Shown here: piece by piece, positions 23,952 through 33,011 of the stretch
How the letters are laid out: every line of letters starts with the position of its first letter
Position numbering within the stretch: position 1 is the stretch's first letter
Assembly (NCBI GenBank): GCA_011389735.1
Contig: JAABTS010000040.1
Span: forward strand, 1 to 38,356
Direction of reading: 5' to 3'
Length of the DNA: 38,356 nucleotides
Origin: Desulfobacteraceae bacterium
GTDB lineage: Bacteria > Desulfobacterota > Desulfobacteria > Desulfobacterales > JAABTS01
Notes under the pieces: generated by a model
The model's input: the letters and a program-made list of their open reading frames with translations, nothing else
Databases searched by the model: none
Told to the model about the DNA's origin: nothing
Made by a program: the position numbers and the translations under genes

Positions 23952-24776
23952 ATGATGGAGAATGTAAGAATACACGGCCGCCCGCCGTATCGCGCCGCGG
24001 TTCTTCATGGCGGCCCCGGCGCTCCCGGAGAAACCGGGCCGGTGGCGAAAGAGCTTTCAGTATCCCGAGGCGTACTGGAACCGTTGCAAACGGCCGGAAC
24101 AATCAAAGGCCAGATAAGGGAACTCAAGGCCGTTCTGGAAAACGCCGCACGGTTTCCGATCGTTCTTATAGGCTATTCCTGGGGCGCATTGCTCGGCTTT
24201 CTTTTTGCCGCGCATTATCCCGCGGATGTTCGAAAGTTGATACTTGTGAGTTGTCCTCCGTTTGAATCGAGTCATGCTGCTAACATCAATGAAACCCGTT
24301 TGAACCGTCTCAGCGGGCCCAAAAAAGCGGAAGCGGCGGGACTTCTCGAACAACTCGCCCGGCCTTCGGAACCAGCCGAATCCGATACATTCATGCGTTT
24401 GGCGGAATTATGCGGCGAAGCGGACGCCTTTGATCCCATCGAAACCAATTCCTGTATTATCGATTATCAAATCGGCGTATTCCATTCGATTTGGAAAGAA
24501 GCAGAGGCCCTGCGCCGTTCCGGGAAACTTTTGTCCTTCGGCGACCGTATCGCCTGTCCGGTTACCGCCGTTCATGGAGTGTATGACCCGCATCCGGCCG
24601 AAGGGGTTGAAATTTCCTTGTCAAGAAAAATAGAAAGGTTTCGAATGATTCGACTTGAAAAATGCGGTCATAAGCCCTGGATCGAAAAACATGCCGGAGA
24701 TGATTTTTACCGGGTTTTAAACGATGAATTGCGGGAGGATTCCGAAACCCTGCATGGATTTGAGATGCGATCATGA
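23952..24776 (+). CDS. Alpha/beta hydrolase coupled to the ATPase-phosphatase fusion
   Basis: A 274-residue cytoplasmic alpha/beta hydrolase. LHGGPGAPGET is the oxyanion loop, S76 in GYSWGA the nucleophile, D212 in HGVYDPHP the acid and H240 in CGHKPW the base, so the triad is complete. The HGGPG form resembles prolyl aminopeptidases and similar hydrolases; substrate is unknown. It has no signal peptide. Its last bases overlap the start of the 1654-residue gene (ATGA), so the two proteins are likely made together. The reading of the pair as one system is an inference from this overlap. Confidence 0.85.
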   Translation: MMENVRIHGRPPYRAAVLHGGPGAPGETGPVAKELSVSRGVLEPLQTAGTIKGQIRELKAVLENAARFPIVLIGYSWGALLGFLFAAHYPADVRKLILVSCPPFESSHAANINETRLNRLSGPKKAEAAGLLEQLARPSEPAESDTFMRLAELCGEADAFDPIETNSCIIDYQIGVFHSIWKEAEALRRSGKLLSFGDRIACPVTAVHGVYDPHPAEGVEISLSRKIERFRMIRLEKCGHKPWIEKHAGDDFYRVLNDELREDSETLHGFEMRS

Positions 24777-27700
24777 AAGCGGATTTGAAAATAGGTGATT
24801 TGATCGAGGTTCCTCCGGTCAAGACCGTTATCCGTCTGGAAGACGGGGTAGAACGTTCCGAATCCATTATCGACGGATTCGTGGTCACGGCGGATGTAGA
24901 TTCCCATTTAACGGTAATTTCCGAGTCCATAGCGCAAAACCGGGGGCGCGGTTATTTTCTTCAGGGCGATTTCGGATCGGGCAAATCTCATTTTCTGGCC
25001 GCATTACATGCATGGATCGAAAGATATCCCGGCCATGACCTGCTGACGGATCGGCACGGCGGATTGAAACGTCTCGCTGGAATGAATCCGAACATTCTGG
25101 CGGTGTCGATTTCCCTGGTTAATTACCGTGCCGCGGCGTCGTTCGAACAGATCGTTATAGAGGCGCTGGAATCGGCGCTGGCGAATAAAGGGGTTCAGGT
25201 AAAACTGACGCCGCAATCGCGGTTTTTGGACAATCTCGCCGTTTTGATCAAAGATCCCGACACTGCGGCGGAATTCGCGGTTCAGGCCGGGATACCGGTT
25301 TCCGGAATCCATTCCTTTCTGATGGAAGATCCCGGTCGGGCGTATATTCTGGGACTCCAGCTATACAAGCGTTTAGGGATTGAACGACCGGAATCCATGG
25401 CAGGCGATCGGTCGGACATGTTCAGGCGAGCCTTCGATGCAGTTCTAAAAGCCGGTTTTAAAGGCGTGTTGATTATTATCGACGAGCTTTCGGAATTTTT
25501 CCGTTCCAAGCCCGATGCGCGGTCTCTGAACGAAGACGCCCGCACCCTTCAATTACTCGGGGAACTGGCCGGCGAAAATCCTATCTGGATTATCGCCGCG
25601 CTTCAGGAAAGCATCGAACGCACCGGCGATATATCCCAGGTGACGTTTCGGAAAATCAAGGACCGGTTTCCGGTCAAACTGAGTTTGACGACCATCCATA
25701 TCAAAGCGCTTTTGTCCGGCCGTTTGGTTCGCCGGAAGCCCGGCGCCGAAAAAGCGCTTGAAGATGTCCACCGGTATTTGAAACGTCACTTTTCAACGTT
25801 TAATGAATCGTTCTCCGATTTTTTGGCCGTGTATCCTGTTCATCCTGTGACAATCGCCTTGCTGGACGGACTGGGAGATCTGTTTTCAGAGCATCGAGGG
25901 ATCGTGGATTTCGTTCATTCGCGTATCGCGGGGAATCCGGATCGGCGTATCCCGGGAATTTTGGATCGGCCGGCCTATGAATTGCTGGCTCCCGACAGCA
26001 TTTATGATCATTTTGCTCAGCGCATGGCCGAATTTTCCGCCTTCAATGTTTATCCTCGCCACATTATGCCTCATTTTCAAGCGGTGATCGGCCGAACGAT
26101 TGAAAATCCGGACGACCGAAGGACAGCGGAACGGATTATCAAGATCCTGATGCTTCACGCCATACATCCCACAGCGGATTTTCCGACGGTGCGGCAGGCG
26201 GCCGAATGGTCGGCTTGCGCGGTCTGGGAACATGATCCCGCCATGAACGTGCAATTCGCCGCGGAAGTACTGCTCGATCCCCTGGTCGATCAGAGCCGGT
26301 TTCTGATAAAACGCAAAGCCGATAATCCTCTGGATACGGTGTATGAAATCATCACTCGGGAAAATCCGTTAAAGAACTTAAAGGCGCGTATCGACAGGCG
26401 AATGTCCGAAATACCGGAGGACGACACCCGTCTGTTGCTGTTTCCGCTCACAATTACCGAAGAATCGGCGGCCTGGCCGGGAAGGGAAATGTTTGACGAA
26501 GGCGCGCCGCGCATGATCACCTGGCGGCGCACCACTCGCAAAGCATGGGTGGTTTTTGTATCCCCGGAGAGAACATCGGAAATCGAATCCATGCTGGATG
26601 AAAAAATCGAAACGGGAGTTGTCGATTTTGCAATGGCCGTATGTATCGGCGAAACGGCGATAGCGTCGAAATATACCGCGGTCTGGCGGATCAACCTGCC
26701 GTCCGACGACAGGGCGTCTTATACATTACGCGAATTTTTAGCGGCCCGGTTTGTTTACAAGGGGCTTGATCCGGGAAATCCGGCGGATACGAATCTGATG
26801 GAGCCGGTTCAAGAAATGATCGATAAATCGGCGCCCGGAGCCCGCCAGACCGCCCTGGACTTGTTTTACGCCGGAAAATTCGATAATCCTTCGGTTCCTT
26901 ATGACCGGACGATCCAGCGCCTGAAACGGTTTGACCGTTTGGTGGAATGGGCCGGGGAAGCGCTCCTGGAAAACCGCTATTCCGCATTCCGGGACATTGA
27001 ACCCAAAAAGGTTTCACCTTCGCCGATGCTCTATAAACGGATCATTGAAGAATTTATCGCGCCGGGAAGTATTTCGATCCGGAAAGCCGGAACTACAGGC
27101 GTTATCGACGCCATCGACGGGCTGGCCGCGCCGCTTGGCCTGGTGGAATTAAAATCCGGAACTTACGTATCCGCGCCGGATCCGGACAGGCATCCGCTTA
27201 TCGCCGCGGTGTTCGGGATGATGAACGCCGCCCGGAAAACGCCGGTGAGCCGTGTCTTGAAATCTCTTCAGACTGGACGGTTCGGGCTTCCCGCCGACAC
27301 AGCCAAATTTCTTCTTACCGCTCTCGCTTACAGCGGCCTGATTATGGTCATTCGATCCGGCCGGCCGGTTCCCGCCGATCAGCTCGACATGCTCCGGATC
27401 GATACCGCGGACGATATCGCGCCGGGCGGAATCATCGGCAAACAAGACCGGGACGCCCTGCAGAATGAATGTTATTTTCTTGCTCCGGCCGGCGGATGGA
27501 CTTCGTTCGGACTTAAACAACAGCGGGACGCATGGCGTAATGTCATTAGCTTCAGTAAATGGGCCGAAAAAACCGCCGAATTGAAATCCCGAATACGTCA
27601 ATATGTTGAATACTCCGCTTTTTCGGAATTCGATTTTGATGAATTGATTCGTAAAATCGATGGGTTCGTTTTGCTTGGAGCCGCTGTTGACCCGTCTTTG

Positions 27701-29737
27701 CAGGCCGGCGAAGGCCTGGAGCGGTTTTTGGACGCCTGGCGCCGGTCCGAACTGTGTGCTGACGATATCGAGCGAATCAAAACAGCCGAACTTTTTTTTA
27801 CCCGGTTTGCCGAACAATTCACGTTCATCAGCCATTATGCGCGACACGACGCGGTGGTCGAAGCCGCGGAACGAAACGAACTCATCGGAAACCAGGCCGG
27901 AAAGCTCAAAGAGGCTCTAAATGATAACGGACTGATAATATCAAAAGACCGGATGCGCCGGCTGAACGATCTGTTTGATTCGTTCAAGGCCGAATATACT
28001 GCTTTTTACAAAGAACGACATGATGCATGGTATCGAAAAACGTATGAAAAACCACTGTCTGATTATTCAAAACGGGCGCTGATGCTGCTCAAAAGACTTT
28101 CCGCCATTGACGCCCTGGACCGGCCTGAGAGCCTGGAAACGCTTTTGAACGCCTTTGATTCAAGGCGCACAATGTGCTGCCGGCGCAATCCGGATGAAGA
28201 ACTGATTCGTTCCCCCATTTGCGGATGCGGGTTTATGCCGGGTAAAGCACCTTTACAACAGCCTTTTGACGAAGATCCGGAAACCGCGTTGGAAAAAATG
28301 CTCGAACAATATCTAAGCATTCTGAAATCCCCGAAAATCCTGGAAGCCTTTGCGGCCAGGGGATTTGCACTGAAAGACGCACGCCCTGACGTGGCGGATC
28401 GTCTTCGGCGGCTGTCTGCGTCACTCCGAAGTGAAACGCCGTCAACCGTCGTACTGATGGATCTTTTCGACACCGGTTTGGCTCAGGAAATCAGCGGGGC
28501 CTTGTCTGGTCGAATTTCCATTGAAAAGCGAAGCATCACGGATCTGGTTCGTCATTTGAGCGGCAGGCGGCTGGCGTCCTATCAAATCATGGATACGGTA
28601 AAATCCTGGATTTCAGAGGCCGGCGAAGACAGCGTTATCGCTATCGATCAGAATTTAAAGTCTGACGGAAGAGAGTCCATTGACGACTTTTTCTGGTGGC
28701 CCTTGCTTCATGGCCGTCTGCTGGATCAACATATAGACAAGGCGTCGCTGGAAAAAAACATTCGCAGAACGGAAACAGCGCTTGAACGTTCCTATCCGTC
28801 GGCGGAATTGTATAAAAGCTTTGCCTGTTCGGATACAATGACTCTCTTGCAGTTTGTGGCGGAGGAACGTTTTCATATGCAGGCGCTTCGGATAGCCTGG
28901 CTGATTCTCGCTGAAAGAATCGTATCCGGAGAACAATGGCCCAAAGACGGCGATACGCTCTTATCCCTTTATGGGATCAGGGAAACGGCCGATAAAATTT
29001 CAGCCCGGCTCAAAAATTTGAAAGAATTGCCGGAAATAAAACGGGCTCCATTTCCGGATCGTCTCAGAGCAAGAATTCCCCTGTCGGAAATCGTGGTCGA
29101 TCCCTGGGTGTCGAAAGATCTTCGATCCTATGTGTTTAACGCTATTCGAGATATTGAAAAGCAGGGCGATGAATGGCTCTCGGCGACTCCGTCCCGGGGC
29201 CGGTTGCCCCTGTCCGACAACCCTGTCGTCATGATCTTGGACGGTGTTTCACCTGATGTCTGGATCGATGCGTATCGCCGGTTGGAAGAACGGTTCGGAA
29301 GTTTCGAATGGGCCTGGCGAAAGATCGACACCGGATCCTCTACTGTCGATTCCATGTCGGAAATGTTCGGTGTCGCCAAAGATCCTATGGACGCCTTTGT
29401 AGAATCCGGAATCGACTATTACCAGGTTAAAGGGTCTGAATCCCAAAGAGTCATTGATCTGTTCCCCGAGATTAAAGAAGACCGGCCCACGGTTATTCGA
29501 GTCGCGCTTATCGATGACGGCGCTCATCGTTCTTTTTTGCGGCTGGCGCAAATGCCCGAATCGGTTTTCCGGTTTTTAAATCAGGCGTTGAATGATTTCC
29601 TGGATATTTGCAGGCGCGGAAAAAAAACTTTCATCCTGACGACGGATCACGGACTTTCGCTTACGCCGTCGGGATTATCTCATGGTAAAGGAGGCGTTTA
29701 CGAAAAAACAGTGTTTCTGGTGAAAATAAGCGTTTAA
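24773..29737 (+). CDS. BrxC/PglY-like ATPase fused to a PglZ-like phosphatase domain
   Basis: A 1654-residue soluble protein. The N-terminal AAA-type ATPase has Walker A G65DFGSGKSH73, Walker B LIIIDELSEF with D237-E238, a sensor-like IIAALQES (about 273-280), and YPVHPVT (354-360), the layout of BREX BrxC/PglY. C1135-C1136 and C1150-G-C1152 could bind zinc. The C-terminal part has the metal ligands of an alkaline-phosphatase fold: D1490 (MILDGVSPD), a Ser/Thr nucleophile around S1522-T1524, D1581-x3-H1585, D1625-H1626 (TTDHG), and H1637. That matches PglZ. In BREX these are separate proteins. No PglX, BrxA, BrxB or BrxL gene is here. It overlaps the hydrolase by four bases. The domain calls rest on motifs only. 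Confidence 0.8.
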   Translation: MKADLKIGDLIEVPPVKTVIRLEDGVERSESIIDGFVVTADVDSHLTVISESIAQNRGRGYFLQGDFGSGKSHFLAALHAWIERYPGHDLLTDRHGGLKRLAGMNPNILAVSISLVNYRAAASFEQIVIEALESALANKGVQVKLTPQSRFLDNLAVLIKDPDTAAEFAVQAGIPVSGIHSFLMEDPGRAYILGLQLYKRLGIERPESMAGDRSDMFRRAFDAVLKAGFKGVLIIIDELSEFFRSKPDARSLNEDARTLQLLGELAGENPIWIIAALQESIERTGDISQVTFRKIKDRFPVKLSLTTIHIKALLSGRLVRRKPGAEKALEDVHRYLKRHFSTFNESFSDFLAVYPVHPVTIALLDGLGDLFSEHRGIVDFVHSRIAGNPDRRIPGILDRPAYELLAPDSIYDHFAQRMAEFSAFNVYPRHIMPHFQAVIGRTIENPDDRRTAERIIKILMLHAIHPTADFPTVRQAAEWSACAVWEHDPAMNVQFAAEVLLDPLVDQSRFLIKRKADNPLDTVYEIITRENPLKNLKARIDRRMSEIPEDDTRLLLFPLTITEESAAWPGREMFDEGAPRMITWRRTTRKAWVVFVSPERTSEIESMLDEKIETGVVDFAMAVCIGETAIASKYTAVWRINLPSDDRASYTLREFLAARFVYKGLDPGNPADTNLMEPVQEMIDKSAPGARQTALDLFYAGKFDNPSVPYDRTIQRLKRFDRLVEWAGEALLENRYSAFRDIEPKKVSPSPMLYKRIIEEFIAPGSISIRKAGTTGVIDAIDGLAAPLGLVELKSGTYVSAPDPDRHPLIAAVFGMMNAARKTPVSRVLKSLQTGRFGLPADTAKFLLTALAYSGLIMVIRSGRPVPADQLDMLRIDTADDIAPGGIIGKQDRDALQNECYFLAPAGGWTSFGLKQQRDAWRNVISFSKWAEKTAELKSRIRQYVEYSAFSEFDFDELIRKIDGFVLLGAAVDPSLQAGEGLERFLDAWRRSELCADDIERIKTAELFFTRFAEQFTFISHYARHDAVVEAAERNELIGNQAGKLKEALNDNGLIISKDRMRRLNDLFDSFKAEYTAFYKERHDAWYRKTYEKPLSDYSKRALMLLKRLSAIDALDRPESLETLLNAFDSRRTMCCRRNPDEELIRSPICGCGFMPGKAPLQQPFDEDPETALEKMLEQYLSILKSPKILEAFAARGFALKDARPDVADRLRRLSASLRSETPSTVVLMDLFDTGLAQEISGALSGRISIEKRSITDLVRHLSGRRLASYQIMDTVKSWISEAGEDSVIAIDQNLKSDGRESIDDFFWWPLLHGRLLDQHIDKASLEKNIRRTETALERSYPSAELYKSFACSDTMTLLQFVAEERFHMQALRIAWLILAERIVSGEQWPKDGDTLLSLYGIRETADKISARLKNLKELPEIKRAPFPDRLRARIPLSEIVVDPWVSKDLRSYVFNAIRDIEKQGDEWLSATPSRGRLPLSDNPVVMILDGVSPDVWIDAYRRLEERFGSFEWAWRKIDTGSSTVDSMSEMFGVAKDPMDAFVESGIDYYQVKGSESQRVIDLFPEIKEDRPTVIRVALIDDGAHRSFLRLAQMPESVFRFLNQALNDFLDICRRGKKTFILTTDHGLSLTPSGLSHGKGGVYEKTVFLVKISV

Positions 29738-29765
29738 TCGATCTGAAAGCGCCGGAGGAGGGAAT

Positions 29766-32081
29766 ATGCATTTTTCTGTCAATTTGAAATTAAAATGGAG
29801 GTTGTTGGGCGGCTTTTTATTATGTGCGCTGTTTACCGGAATTATAATGGCACTGGGCGTCTTTTCGGCGATCGGTATACGAAACGAACTCAAAGAGGGC
29901 CTTGACGATAAAATGCAGCGGATCGACGTTCAAAAAAATCGGATTGAAAATTTGATTCCGTTACGCGGGCTGGTTTTAAAAATCACGAAAGGAGCGAATG
30001 CGGACGAATTGTCGGAGGCGGCCCAAACCGTTGAATCTTTGAAGCGGAGGGCCAAAGAAGGCGGTTCCCGAGAATATGTATCGATCATCGATGCTTTTGA
30101 CACGCTGTTGATCCATAAACTGGATCAGACGGCTGCTTATGGCGAAATGGACCGGATTCAAAGCGAAATATCGGATGTATTGGAAACGCTTGGAACCATT
30201 GTGGCGAATATCTCGGATACGGCCGAATATAATTCCACCATGGCCATCGAAGAGACGGTAGTATCCAGTGAAGAAGAGTTCAAGCAAATTTCGGAAACTA
30301 TCGGAAATCTCTTTTTGAATGTAGAATTGCCTGCTCGAATCCGGTCTGATCTCACCGCCGCGAATGTACTGTTGAAAGACGCGATTATTACGGATAGTAG
30401 AGATCGTCTGGATGAAATACAAAGCGAAATCAGCTTGTTGTTTCAAAATATCGTAACTCGGATGGAACGAGTCCCCCAAATCGGATTGAACCCCGAAATA
30501 GAAAGCAGCTTTTCCAATTTTACCCAGGCCGCCTCGATTATTATCGCCGCCAGGCAAAAACTGCTGGCGTCCTCCGCATATCGAGAAACGAGTACGGGAA
30601 ACGAATTGAAAACCCTTTTTTATGAAATCAATGGCAACTTTGCGGAACTTTCGGAACTGCTTGCAGGAGCGGCGGAGAAGATCAAGCTCGCTTCCGAATC
30701 CAGGTACAATGAAACAGCGGAACGGATTAAAGCGTACTTCAACAACATTTCATTCATAGCCAACCAGGCGCTGGTAGGAACGAAAGCCGCTTACGCCGTC
30801 GCAGCGTCGAGCAATCTGCTGAAAGCCGAAATCAGAGAAGTGTTTATCGTGAATGACGCAGAACCGCTGAAACGAATGGAACAACATGTTTTATCCTTAA
30901 TCAGTAGTATCGAACGGGATGCATCCTGGTTGCCGGAAAATCGATATCAGGATTCCCTTTTGGAAACCCAAAATCGGATAAAGGCGCTTTCAGCGGAGCT
31001 GTTTGTCATTAAAAAGCGGTTGTTGAACGCGGGCGTGAGTTTGGAGGAATCTTCCGGGGCTATTATGGGGCGAATGTGCGAGGTTGACGATTCCATCCTG
31101 GAGTCGGCCCGGGATATCCGGACAAATGCGGTCAGGATAATGGCGGTGGGCGATGATTTGATTGAAAGAAGTATTTTCCTTCAAATCATGATTGGATTTG
31201 CAGTCTTTTTGATTTGCATTATCGTGGGATTGCCGGTTACAAAATCCATCAGCGGATCGATCAAACGGATTATCCGTGAGCTTTCAAAGAGCGCAGGCCA
31301 AATTTTTTCCGCCGCGGATCAGGTGTCGTCGTCAGGCCGGACGCTCGCCGCTTTGGCGGACAGGCAGGTGGCCGCCGTTGAAGAAACTGCTTCGTCACTG
31401 GAACAAATGGCGTCGATGACCCGCCAAAACGCCGATAATGCGAATAAAGCAGCTTCATTGACCATTGACACTGCAACCCATGTCAATCAAGCTTATGAAT
31501 CCATGGACAAACTGACGGCTTCCATGTCGGAAATTTCACGCGCCAGTGAAGAAACCGCCGGAATCGTCAAGAATATTGACGAAATAGCGTTCCAGACCAA
31601 TTTACTGGCGTTGAACGCGGCCGTCGAGGCGGCCCGGGCCGGGGAATCGGGAGCCGGATTCGCCGTTGTGGCGGAAGAAGTCCGTAATCTGGCGCATCGA
31701 GCGGCGGATGCGTCCGGGCACACGGCGGTCCGAATCCGGGAAACCGTTGAAAAAGTCAAGGAAGGCGTGGAGCTTCTGAATTCCGCCCATACGGTTTTTA
31801 CCCGCATGACGGAAAAGACCGCTGCTGTAAAAACCTTGATCGAAGAAATCGCCGCCGCATCAAAAAAACAGTCCGGAGGAATCGAACAGATGAACCGGGG
31901 GGCCTCCGAAATCGGACAGGCCGTTCATGAAAACGCCGCCGCCGCTGAAGAAAGCGCATCCGCATCGAACATGATGCATATCCAGGCGAAACAACTGAAC
32001 GACATTGTGCGCGAGCTGACAATAATGGTCGAGGGTGAAGGGAAGATCGCAGGGGAAAATCGTCCGGTCCAGGCCGGATAA
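29766..32081 (+). CDS. Methyl-accepting chemotaxis protein
   Basis: A 771-residue membrane chemoreceptor. TM1 is at about 12-36 and TM2 at about 470-495, with a large, mostly helical sensory region of over 400 residues between them. Only a short HAMP-like link (TKSISGSIKRIIREL) follows TM2. The signalling hairpin is canonical, IAFQTNLLALNAAVEAARAG and GAGFAVVAEEVRNLAHRAA, at about 605-650. Methylation helices flank it. The signal sensed is unknown. GGAGGAGGG precedes the ATG. It starts 28 bases after the ATPase-phosphatase gene, so it may share its transcript, but a functional tie is not shown. Confidence 0.93.
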   Translation: MHFSVNLKLKWRLLGGFLLCALFTGIIMALGVFSAIGIRNELKEGLDDKMQRIDVQKNRIENLIPLRGLVLKITKGANADELSEAAQTVESLKRRAKEGGSREYVSIIDAFDTLLIHKLDQTAAYGEMDRIQSEISDVLETLGTIVANISDTAEYNSTMAIEETVVSSEEEFKQISETIGNLFLNVELPARIRSDLTAANVLLKDAIITDSRDRLDEIQSEISLLFQNIVTRMERVPQIGLNPEIESSFSNFTQAASIIIAARQKLLASSAYRETSTGNELKTLFYEINGNFAELSELLAGAAEKIKLASESRYNETAERIKAYFNNISFIANQALVGTKAAYAVAASSNLLKAEIREVFIVNDAEPLKRMEQHVLSLISSIERDASWLPENRYQDSLLETQNRIKALSAELFVIKKRLLNAGVSLEESSGAIMGRMCEVDDSILESARDIRTNAVRIMAVGDDLIERSIFLQIMIGFAVFLICIIVGLPVTKSISGSIKRIIRELSKSAGQIFSAADQVSSSGRTLAALADRQVAAVEETASSLEQMASMTRQNADNANKAASLTIDTATHVNQAYESMDKLTASMSEISRASEETAGIVKNIDEIAFQTNLLALNAAVEAARAGESGAGFAVVAEEVRNLAHRAADASGHTAVRIRETVEKVKEGVELLNSAHTVFTRMTEKTAAVKTLIEEIAAASKKQSGGIEQMNRGASEIGQAVHENAAAAEESASASNMMHIQAKQLNDIVRELTIMVEGEGKIAGENRPVQAG

Positions 32082-32099
32082 ATCTCTATGGTTTTGCAG

Positions 32100-32148
32100 A
32101 TATAGCCTTTCAGAAATTTTTCGGCCAAACTATTGGGCCTGCCGTTTA
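32100..32148 (+). repeat. Palindromic intergenic element, copy J (degenerate partial)
   Basis: About 49 bp. It begins ATATAGCCTTTCAGAAATTT and has GGCCAAACTATTGGGCCTGC, but lacks the usual right arm. It is the shortest copy and lies between the chemoreceptor and surE. Confidence 0.55.
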
Positions 32149-32246
32149 CCGTCCCGCAAAAAAGAACCCTGAACACTTTTCCTTGACCGCCGGCCCCGCC
32201 GGTGATACCATGAATTTAATCGCGATACAGGAGGATTCCGTGTAAA

Positions 32247-33005
32247 ATGAAAGTATTGTTGACCAACGACGACGGCGTTTATGCTCCGGGATTGTGGGAA
32301 GTGTACGACCGGCTGTCCGGACTGCACGATGTTGTCGTTGTGGCTCCGGATCGTGAACGAAGCGCCGTGGGGCACGGGATAACGCTTGAAACCCCGTTGA
32401 GAACCCGTTTACTGGAGATTCGTAACGGGTACAAGGGATATTCCGTGAACGGCACGCCTGCCGACTGTATCAAGCTCGCGCTGTTGGAAATTCTGGATCA
32501 TAAGCCCGACATGGTGATTTCAGGAATCAACCCCGGCGCCAATGTCGGGGTCAACATCAATTACTCTGGCACCGTGGCGGCGGCCAGGGAGGCCGCGTTT
32601 TATGGAATACCAGCCATGGCCGTGTCGATCAAAGGGCCGGGCGTCAAGCAATACCGGTTCGCGGCTGAATTTATAGAATCCCTTGTGAACAAATTGGCCC
32701 ATAACCGGATGCCTTTTGGAACGATCCTCAACGTCAATATCCCCAATAAGCCTCCGGAACAAATTTCAGGGGTTCGAATCAGCAGACTGGGGATTCGGCG
32801 TTTGAGCGAGTATTTTGAAAAACGGATCGATCCCAGGAATAACGAATACTATTGGCCCGGGGCGGATTCTCAGTCTTTTGACAACAGCCCGGAAATAGAC
32901 GGTCATGCGCTGAACGAAAACTGGATCTCGATTTCGCCGTTGAAATGCGACACCACGGACTATTCCTTTTTGGAAACGCTTAAAACGTGGGGCGTGGGAG
33001 CATAG
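32247..33005 (+). CDS. surE: 5'/3'-nucleotidase SurE
   Basis: A 252-residue metal-dependent nucleotidase that removes phosphate from nucleoside monophosphates, linked to stationary-phase survival. Metal ligands D8-D9 lie in LTNDDGVYAPG. APDRERSAVGHG, NGTPADCIKLAL, SGINPGANVGVNINYSGTVA and AREAAFYGIPAMAVS are all diagnostic. Length matches the family. AGGAGG lies 12 bases before the ATG, an unusually long distance, with no alternative start nearer. The gene is followed six bases later by the HD-GYP gene. Confidence 0.96.
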   Translation: MKVLLTNDDGVYAPGLWEVYDRLSGLHDVVVVAPDRERSAVGHGITLETPLRTRLLEIRNGYKGYSVNGTPADCIKLALLEILDHKPDMVISGINPGANVGVNINYSGTVAAAREAAFYGIPAMAVSIKGPGVKQYRFAAEFIESLVNKLAHNRMPFGTILNVNIPNKPPEQISGVRISRLGIRRLSEYFEKRIDPRNNEYYWPGADSQSFDNSPEIDGHALNENWISISPLKCDTTDYSFLETLKTWGVGA

Positions 33006-33011
33006 GACGCC

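Noticed and set aside
25004-29551. Many antisense and alternate-frame open readings inside the ATPase-phosphatase gene
   Set aside because: They are shadows produced by the GC-rich codon use of the long gene and have no start context or family motifs.
29738-29765. Chemoreceptor as a third component of the ATPase-phosphatase system
   Set aside because: Only 28 bases separate them, but the receptor has a strong ribosome site of its own and is a standard chemotaxis protein. Proximity alone does not show a shared function.
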